In this document: in pieces, positions 51,932-60,600 of the stretch
How positions within the stretch are numbered: position 1 is the first letter of the stretch
Layout of the letters: every line of letters starts with the position of its first letter
Assembly: GCF_040779325.2 (NCBI RefSeq)
Contig: NZ_JBFONT020000008.1
Span: 1-64,000, forward strand
Length of the DNA: 64,000 nt
Origin: Aestuariibius violaceus
Lineage (GTDB): Bacteria > Pseudomonadota > Alphaproteobacteria > Rhodobacterales > Rhodobacteraceae
Direction of reading: 5' to 3'
The notes under the pieces: generated by a model
Databases searched by the model: none
Told to the model about the DNA's origin: nothing
What the model saw: only the letters and a program-made list of their open reading frames with translations
Program-made: the position numbers and the translations under genes

Positions 51932-53262
51932 CACGCTTTCTCCGGCACGGCCCACAGCTCCAGCTTAAGCTCCGGCCAGTCGCCCGCAAAATGCATTCCG
52001 ATCGCCGGCGCCGTCGAAAATTCCTGCCAAAGCGGGGTGTTCTTCTCGAGCAGGAAGTACACGTTCGACGAAATCACCCGGATCTGCCGCGGCGGGTTGG
52101 GCAGATGGACCAGCCCGATGCCCGGCAGGTTGTTCTTGACGATCTCGCTCATCCGGGTATTCGGCCCGACCTTGCACAGCTCGGGGAATTGCTGCTGCAC
52201 CTGCGTCAGCGGCTTGGCGCTTTCCACCTCGATGACGAAGGTCGCGTTGCGGAACAGCGTCCGGTCCGCGACCTGCGCGATGTAGGAGTTCTGGCGCACC
52301 TGCCGCAGATCCAGCCGCGTCGCCCGGCCCACATCCCGGCTGAGCAGCCGCTGGATATCCTGCACGACCGGCGTGAACGTCTCCTTCGGGTCGCCATGAT
52401 CATAAGGCGCGTATTCGGGCGCCGTCCGCTTGCCCTGATCGAAGGTCGACAACTCGCCGGCCAGCCCGATCAGCCGCTCATAGAGCCGTTCGGGATGGAT
52501 GCTCCGGCTTTCCCGCATGTGGCGCAGCGCCCCGATCTCGCGGTTCAGCGTCATCAGCATCAGGTAATCGGTGGCCTGCATCCCACCGCCCGCGGAGGGA
52601 TCGGAAGCATAGCGCGCCAGGTTTTCCAGCTTGGCTTCGACCCAGCCGATCACGCGGGTCAGGAACCCCATCATCACCGGATGCACCGTCAGGATCAACG
52701 CAGGCGGCGGCACCGTGTCGTCCATCGAGACGACGCCGTCCCGCACCTCGGAAATCCGCGCCAACCGCAGGCACTGATAGCCCGCCTTGGGCGACTTCCG
52801 CACCACCAGTTCCAGCCGGGGAACGGCGACTTCCAACGCCTGCTCCATCCGGTTCGGGCTGGAATTGTCGGCCACGACCTGCGGCAGGATCTTGTAGCGC
52901 GCCGCCTCGCCCGGATCGTCGCCGCCCACATCCTGCCCGTTCTGGCTGATATCGGGCAGCGTCAGCCAGACATGCAGGCCGGCCGCATCGTCCGGCACCT
53001 CGACCGGCAAGGGCAGCTCGTCGATGTTCGGCGCATCGAAGGGCGTCCCGTCCGGCATGATCCCCGTCACGGACCGCAACCCGACACGCCCCTGCTGCGC
53101 CATGTCCTTGTCCAGCACCATATCCGAGACGCCCCAGGGATAGGGCGTGGTCACCCCCACGCGCGCCTCGATCAGCCGCTCGGTATAGCGGTCCGCCTGT
53201 TGCAGATGCTGTGGCTGAAGAAAAAGGCCCTCCTTCCAGGCGACCTTGCTGAACCAAGACAT
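51931..53262 (-). CDS. tssK: Type VI secretion baseplate protein TssK
   Basis: This 443-residue protein starts MSWFSKVAWKEGLFLQPQHL, the hallmark TssK N-terminus, with QQADRYTERLIE next. TssK links the baseplate to the TssLM membrane complex. The start at 53262 is chosen; a 27-base upstream extension lacks the family start. It is first in the T6SS run here. tssA, tssB, tssC, hcp, vgrG and clpV are not in the window. Confidence 0.94.
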   Translation of the reverse strand: MSWFSKVAWKEGLFLQPQHLQQADRYTERLIEARVGVTTPYPWGVSDMVLDKDMAQQGRVGLRSVTGIMPDGTPFDAPNIDELPLPVEVPDDAAGLHVWLTLPDISQNGQDVGGDDPGEAARYKILPQVVADNSSPNRMEQALEVAVPRLELVVRKSPKAGYQCLRLARISEVRDGVVSMDDTVPPPALILTVHPVMMGFLTRVIGWVEAKLENLARYASDPSAGGGMQATDYLMLMTLNREIGALRHMRESRSIHPERLYERLIGLAGELSTFDQGKRTAPEYAPYDHGDPKETFTPVVQDIQRLLSRDVGRATRLDLRQVRQNSYIAQVADRTLFRNATFVIEVESAKPLTQVQQQFPELCKVGPNTRMSEIVKNNLPGIGLVHLPNPPRQIRVISSNVYFLLEKNTPLWQEFSTAPAIGMHFAGDWPELKLELWAVPEKA

Positions 53263-53327
53263 CAAAATCCCTTTCCGCGCGCGCGGCACGTCCCCAATCG
53301 CCGGCGACTCTGGAACCTCAGGGATCG

Positions 53328-53356
53328 GTGGTCAAGGCAGGTTCACCCGACCTTGA
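53328..53356 (-). terminator. Hairpin after the stand-alone barrel gene
   Basis: GGTCAAGG (53328-53335) and CCTTGACC (53349-53356) are perfect eight-base arms, 13 bases after the barrel gene stop and before tssK. There is no T-run; it is terminator-like at best. Confidence 0.45.
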
Positions 53357-53368
53357 CCCTTTGTGGCG

Positions 53369-54547
53369 CTAGAACTGCAGCCGCACCTGCGCGGTCAGAC
53401 CGTAGCCTTCGATGAACTCGCCGAACCGCGCATCCGCCCGGACCGAGGCATTCAACTGACGCGCATTCGCGAGATCGCCGGGGTCGAGGATGCGGGTGTA
53501 ATTCACCCCCGCGCTGAGCTCGCCATAGGTCTCGAGCGTGGTGTATTCCAGCTCGCCCACCGTGCCGCCATCGACGAACCGCGCCTCCTGATCGTCCGCG
53601 AAGTCGTTATAGATCGTGGCGGTCCCGAAATAGGTGGTTGCCGACAGGCCGTCCGGCGCGATCTGCGCGCCGGCGATCGTGCCGCCGATGAAGCCCAGAT
53701 TGCTCTCGGTCTCCCCGATCTCCAACCGGCTGCCATCCTCGAACCCGATATCGTCCGTATCGGTGCGCGAGATGGCGAAACCCGCCGCCGGGATGAAGGC
53801 CAGCGTATCGCTGTTGCGGAATGGCACGACATAGCTTGCCGCCCCGCTCAGCGTGTATCCGGTGCTGTCGAACTCGGTGTCGAGGCCAAGGCCCGCGAAC
53901 CCACTTTTCGGGTCGTTTTCGATATCGAATTCCGCATCCTCGAACCGCAGCTGGATATCAGCTGAGAAGGGCCCGCGATTGGCCACCATGTAGACGCCAA
54001 GATAGCGCTGGGTGAAATCGGTCTCGGTCGTGCTCGACTGCGTATCGGTCAGCCCGGTGCCCGACCCGTTCAGTTCGAAAACCGGCTGCTCGGTATCGCC
54101 CACATTGACCCCGCCGGTCAGACCGAATGCAAGATCCCAGCCGTTGTAGAACCCGTTGAAGCAGGCATAATCACCGCCCAGCTGGACCCCGTAATAATCC
54201 ATCTCAAGCTCTGTCGGCAGGGTGACGGACCCGTCGACGGTCGTATCCCCTTCGAGATCCGCAGTGCCGATCGTGCTCCGGCCCCAGACACCCTTGCCGC
54301 AATTGTCCTCGTCCTCGAAGGCGAGGCCGACCACGAACGGGCTCGATGGGCGGTTGAAGATCGCGTCGTTCGCCGCCATCGCCATCAGCGACTGGGTGAT
54401 CGTCACGTTGTTGGTCACACCGGCGATACCCGGTATCCGCGGCTCAAGTATTTGACCATCATCGACGACCTGCGCCGCCGCAGGCAGGGCCGACGCGGCC
54501 AGGAAATACAGCGCATAGCGCGTGGATCGATCGAAAAAAATCACCAT
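53369..54547 (-). CDS. Stand-alone autotransporter-type outer-membrane beta-barrel
   Basis: This 392-residue protein has a signal peptide (residues about 1-26, ending SALPAAAQ) followed almost directly by a beta-barrel domain ending in LTAQVRLQF, the terminal Phe being a BAM signal. It is a paralogue of the barrel of the giant autotransporter next door (both have RPSSPFV..GLA.EDEDNCG, DYYGVQ.GGDYACFNGFY, WDLAFG). It lacks a passenger, so it may be a porin-like barrel or helper. AGGGGG precedes the ATG at 54547; the frame opens at a GTG three bases earlier. Confidence 0.82.
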   Translation of the reverse strand: MVIFFDRSTRYALYFLAASALPAAAQVVDDGQILEPRIPGIAGVTNNVTITQSLMAMAANDAIFNRPSSPFVVGLAFEDEDNCGKGVWGRSTIGTADLEGDTTVDGSVTLPTELEMDYYGVQLGGDYACFNGFYNGWDLAFGLTGGVNVGDTEQPVFELNGSGTGLTDTQSSTTETDFTQRYLGVYMVANRGPFSADIQLRFEDAEFDIENDPKSGFAGLGLDTEFDSTGYTLSGAASYVVPFRNSDTLAFIPAAGFAISRTDTDDIGFEDGSRLEIGETESNLGFIGGTIAGAQIAPDGLSATTYFGTATIYNDFADDQEARFVDGGTVGELEYTTLETYGELSAGVNYTRILDPGDLANARQLNASVRADARFGEFIEGYGLTAQVRLQF

Positions 54548-54598
54548 CACAACCCCCTAAAAACAGGACTTATCAATGGGGATCATGGTGCGGCAAAC

Positions 54599-54622
54599 GG
54601 CCTCACCCGTCAAGGTGAGGCC
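54599..54622 (-). terminator. Hairpin after the giant autotransporter
   Basis: GGCCTCACC (54599-54607) and GGTGAGGCC (54614-54622) are perfect nine-base arms around six bases, 21 bases after the gene stop. There is no T-run; it probably protects or ends the transcript. Confidence 0.55.
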
Positions 54623-54643
54623 CCGTTGTCGGCGCGATACGGC

Positions 54644-57600
54644 TCAGAACTGCAGGCGCACCTGCGCGGTCAGGCCGTAGCTTTCGATGTTCTCGCTGAA
54701 CCGCGCATCGGCCCGAACCGACGCATTGAACTGCCGCGCATTCGCCAGATCGCCGGGGTCGAGGATGCGGACATAGCTCAGCCCCGCGCTCAGCTCGGAA
54801 TAGCCGCCCAGCTTCTCGGTCGAGGAATCCGTCTCGACCTCGCTGCCATCGGTGTCGATCCGCGTGAAGACGGAATCGAACTGGGCGCCGAAATCGTCGT
54901 AATAGGTGAACGTCCCGAAGTAGTTCAGCGCCGACAGGCCGTTCTCGGCGAATTGCGACTTCGAGAGCGTCGCACCGGCAAAACTCACCGTCGCGGTGCT
55001 GTCTTCGATCTTCAGGCGTTCGCCATTGTCGAACTCGATCTCGTCCGTCTCGGTCTGGGTAATCGCGAAGCCCGCCGTCGGGATAATGCCGAAGCCGGTA
55101 TCGCCCACGGGGAAGAAGTAGCTCGCCGAGCCGCTCAGCGTCTGCGCGTTGCTCGAGAAGGTCGAGTCCAGGCCAAGATCGGCAGATCCCGACCGCGCCT
55201 CGTTGCGGATATCGAAATCGGTGTTTTCGATCCGGTATTGCAGATCGGCCGAGAAGGGCCCGCGGCTCGCCGTCATGTAGACGCCAAGATAGGTCTGCTC
55301 GAACTCGGTGAAGTTCGTGCTGATCCGTGCCCGGCTGCTGCCGTCGACCGATGACAGGAAGACCGGCTGCTCGGTTTCGCCGATATTGATGCCGCCGATC
55401 CCGCCGAAGGCCAGATCCCAACCGCGATAGAAGCCGTTGAAGCAGGCATAGTCGCCGCCGAACTGAACGCCGTAGTAATCCGCCGTCAGCTCGGTCGGGC
55501 GGCTGATCCCGTCGATCTCGGTCTCGCCTTCCACGTCGGCGGTCCCGCCCAGCGCCCGGGCCCATCCGCCGGGTCCGCAATTATCCTCGTCCTCGTAGGC
55601 AAGGCCGCTGACGAACGGGCTCGACGGGCGGTTCACGATCGACCCGATCAGCGATTGCGTCAGGGTGATGTTGCTCGCGATCCCGTCGATCGCGGGGTTG
55701 AGCGTATCGCGCAGGGCGATCTGGCTGCCATCCCCGACACGTATCGGTTCGTAAACCAGAAGCCCCGCATTGATCGGCAGGGTCGACCCGAACGAGAAAT
55801 CGTCGTTGTTCGCATCGAAGACGATCACATCGTCCTCCTGCTGGCCGTAATCCGTTGTCAGGTCGTTGAAGACCAGCGTGATATCGCCCGTGACATCGCC
55901 GTTGACCACGACCGTATCGGCCAAGGCACCGCTTTCGCCGGAGCCTGCATCGGTCAGGTTGACGTCCAGAACGTATTCCCCACCACCGCTGACATCGCCG
56001 TTTATCGTCACCTCATCGCCGGGCGAACCGTTCGCCATCCCCAGACGGCCTGAATTCGTGAGGCTGCCATTGATGGTCTGAACACTGTCGACGAAGATGA
56101 CACCGGTATTGGTCACGTCGCCGTTCAGGGTGCCCGACAGTTCGATCCGACCAGAGTTATCGATCGTCGTGGCGGTCAGATCTCCATCGATCTCGGCCAG
56201 GCCATCGTTGTCGAGCATGCCCGTGATATTGAACGGATCGGCGCCGGTCATCAGGGTGCCCCCCGACGTGTTCTCGAAGGTCCCGGTCTGGGACCCCGCC
56301 ATGGTGGCGGTGCCGCTGTTTGTGATGTCGCCGTCGGTCGAGCCTGTGGCGCTCTGGGTCAGTGTGTCCGAGGTGTCGATGCTGCCAGTGACCGAACCAT
56401 CGTTGGTCATCGTCCCGTCATTCTGGATCGACGTGGCCGTCAGTCCAGAGCCCCCGGTCACCAGAAGGTCGCCGTCATTGGTCACGGACGCAGCACTCGT
56501 CGTCCCAGCCGCAACGGTGAAATCGCCCGACGTATCGACGGACCCGGTGATGCCCAGTGTCTCCGTCGCCACGAATGTACCGCCATTCGAGACCGAGCCG
56601 CCGATGGTACCCTCGGCATCGACCGTCCCGTCACTCGTGACGTCTCCGGTCACGACATTCAGCAGGGTCGCCGTCGCACCCGCCTCGTTGTCGAGCGACC
56701 CGTCAAGCGTCCCCGAGGCCGCAACAGTCACGTCACCATCCAGAAGGTTGTCGACATCCCCCATAAGCGTGCCGTCGACCGAGACCTCCCCTGAATTGTC
56801 GACATCGGCATCCAAGGTGCCGTTCACATCAACCTCGCCCGCATTGTCGACGCCGCCTGCGACTGTGAGCGCACCATCGACGATCAGCTCGCTATCGGCA
56901 TCTTCGTTGGTGAACTCGCCTGTCACGGTCGCGCTCTCGCCGCCCTCGACCGTCGCTATGCCGGAATTGTCGAGATCCCCCTCGACCCGACCGTTCAGGA
57001 TCATGTCGGCGTCGTTGTCCATCAGCCCCTGGACCGTCCCGGTCGAGGTCAGCGTCATCAGCCCGTCATTCTCGAGCCGGCTGGTGTTGATCCGCCCGGA
57101 GATATCGAAGGTTCCGCCACCGTTGATGACCGTGCCGCCGGGCTCGGTCACCAGCGACGTACCCACATTCATCGTCAGAGAGCTGCCACCACCCTGCAAA
57201 TCAACCAGGTCGACATTCGTCGTCCCGGCCGTAACGACAACGTCGCCCGTTCCAAGCACGGCGCCGCCGATCACCAGATCACCATTGATCGTGGTCAGCC
57301 CGGTCCCCTCGGTGGTGACGTCGCCGGTTACGCTGGTCCGGATCGTTGCATCCCCGCTGTTGTCGAGATCGCCGCGGATTGTGCCGGTTGAGTTCAGCGT
57401 CCCGCCATCGGCATTTCGCACTTCGGGTGCTTCGATCGTTCCGGCATTCGTCAGCAACGCGGTGGCGTTGTTCTCGATCGCGACGTCGGAGCTCATAAGC
57501 TGGCCACCGTTGACGGTGATGTCGCCGTCGTTGCTGATCAGTCCGCCAACGGTCAGATCGCCGGCGTCTACGACAATCGTGATATCGTTATTCAACGCGC

Positions 57601-60600
57601 CGGTGACGTCCAGCGCACCGGTCAGGTCCGCGGTGCCACCCGTAAGGTTCAGGTTGCCGTCCACGCTGTTTTCGATGTTGAGTGTCCCGTCACTCGTCAC
57701 GTCCGCGGTCAGTGTACCGGTGCTCGTCAGAGTGCCGGTGTTGTTGATCGCATCCGCTGTGATCCCGACAGAGCCGCCCACGGTCGTGGTGCCTGCGTTG
57801 TCCAGCGTATCGACCCCGGTCAGCGACCCTGCAACGACATCCAGCGTCGTCCCTCCGGCGATATCCACATTGCCCGATACATCCAGATCACCCGTCAGGT
57901 CGATGTCCGATCCCGCCGATGTCGTGATGTTCCCGTCGATCGAGCCCTCAAGATCGGCATCGCCGGAATTCTCCAGATTGCCGTTCATCGTCCCGTCGAG
58001 CGTGAAGGTCGCATTGTTGTCGACCAGCCCGCCGATCGTTCCGGTGACCGTCAGGATGTTGTCGTTTTCCGTCTCGCCAGCCGACATCACCCCGGCGACC
58101 GTCACTGTCCCCGCATTGTCGACGCGCCCAAGGCCCGTCAGGGACGAGCCCTCGCGCACGGTGAGGGACGATGCCGCAGCGGCGTTGTTGATGTCGTTGC
58201 CCGCACCGTCGATCTGCGCGGTATCGCTCGGATTGCCCGGGCCACCGACGAAGATGTGACCGTTATTGAGGATGTTGCCGGTCAGCGCCTGATCTTCCTC
58301 GAAAGTCACTTCACCGTCGTTGTTCATCGCACCCAGAAGGATGACGTCACCGCTGATGACGGAATTTGCGCCGAACTCCAGAACACCGGCTTCGATCGTC
58401 AGCGCCGCATCGGCCGTCGTCGAAACCGTGGCATCGGCCGCGATCGTGCCATCGTTGAAGAAGGTGCCCGTGACGTCGATCCTCGATCCGTCCGTGCTCG
58501 ATGTGATCGTGCTGTTATTCGTCAGATCGCCGGTCACCGACGCGTCACCGGTCACGTTGATCGTGCCATCGTTGATGACGGTCCCATCGACCGTGCCAGC
58601 AAAGTCCATCTGGCTGTCATTGTCGACATCGCCATTCACGGTGCCGGTCCCGCCGATATCCAGCGTCCCGGTCGTATTGTTCACGTCACCGTTGAAGGTG
58701 CCGTCCACGTTCAGCGAGGCCGTGTTCGTCGTCGGCCCACCTGTGACGGTGACCTCTCCACCGTCCTCCACATTGACAGTCCCGCCATTGTTCAGCGTCG
58801 TGGTCGTCAGATCACCGCCAGATATGACATCAAGCGTCGAAGATCCCCCGGTCACGGTCGTCGCACCGGTAACAACCAACGCCCCGTCGACAGCGTTCGT
58901 CCCCGATGTCATTTCGAGATCGCCGCCGATGCTCGCCGGATCGCTCGCGTCATCACTGCCCAGCGTGTTGCCGCCGTTGTTGATCGTCACGTCGCCCGTG
59001 ACGGTGCCGTCCATGTCGAGGTCGTCATTGCTGACGACGTTACCGGTGACCTGCCCCATCTCGCCGACAGTCAACTCGTCCTGGTTCGTGATCGACCCGT
59101 TAAATGTCCCATTCTCCACGTTGATGACGCCGTTGTTCGTCGTCGGATTCGCGTCGGTCACGGTGATCACGCCGCCATTCTCGATCGTCGTCGTGGTGCC
59201 GCCCTGGTTGGTGAAGGTCTCTGTCGTCAGGGCGCCGTCAGGCCCGTCGACGGTCAGCACTGTCCCGGAATTGTTGACCGATGTGTTATTGGCGACGTTC
59301 ATCGCCTCATCGATCGTCGTGCTCTCGTTGATGATCAGGTTGCCACCCACGTCCGGCGCCGACTCGAGGATATCCCCGCCCAGCGTGTTCCCGGTCGTAT
59401 TGATCGTCAGATTGCCGACGATGTCGCCACCCGCCCCCTGATCGATCGTCTGCGCATTGGCGCCGGTGCCGCCGATCACGATGTCGCCGTTGATGACACC
59501 ATCGTTCTCGATGTTGGTGACATTAAGGTTCGACCCGCCGAAAACCTCTCCGTCATTGTCGAGCGTCGTCGCCTGCAACGTGCCACCCGCCTCCAGCGTC
59601 AGCGTCGCGCCAACGGAATTGGCGAACTCGTTGACACCCAGGATCTGACCACCGCTCTCGATCGTCGTGGACGCGTTGTTCGTGAACTCCCCTGTCGTCA
59701 GCGCCCCGGTTCCATTGACCGTCAGCACCGTCCCGCCTCCGCCGACGGTGGTTCTGTTGTCGACGTTCAGCGGACCGTCAATCGTAGAACTCACGTTGAT
59801 GTTCAGGTTGCCGTCCACATCCGGCGCAGTCTCGCGGATACTCCCGGCCAGCGTGCTCCCGGCGGAGTTGATCGTCAGGGTGCCGAAGATCTCTCCGTCC
59901 GCCCCCTGATCGATCGTGTCCGCGTTGGCGCCCGGGCCGCCGACGACGACATCGCCCCGAATGATCCCATCATTCAGAAGGCTGCCGACATCGAGGTTTT
60001 CGCCCCCGACAACCTCTCCGTCATTGTCGAGCGTCGCCGCCGTCAGCTGAGCCGAAGAGCCATCGCCCTCCAGCGTCAGCGTCGCCCCGCCCGCATTGGT
60101 GGCCGTGGTCGTCGCCGCGACCGAGCCGCCTGCTTCCACTGTCGTCGCGGCGTCGGCATTGTTGTCGAACGTGTCCGTCGTCAGCGCACCGTCCGCCGTA
60201 ACGGTCAGCACCGTACCATCGTTATTGACCGACGTGGCGTTCTCAACATTCATCGCCTCGTCAATCGACGTGCTTTCGTTGATGATAAGGTTGCCGCCAC
60301 CGCCCGAGGTCGCCACAAGAATATCGCCGCCCAGCGTGCTGCCTGGGCTGTTGATCGTCAGATCGCCCAAGATATCGCCGGTTGCCCCTTGGTCGATCGT
60401 CTGCGCGTTGGCACCCGCGCCACCAATCACGATATCGCCGTTGATAATCCCGTTGTTGACGAGATCTTCGGCCTCCAACACCGCCGCGGGATCGCTACCA
60501 CTCGCCTCTTCGAGCGTCAGTGTCGCATCCGTTTCATTGGTAAACGTCCCAACACCGATCAGCGCTCCGCCCGCACTGATCGTGAACTCTCCCGGCAGAT

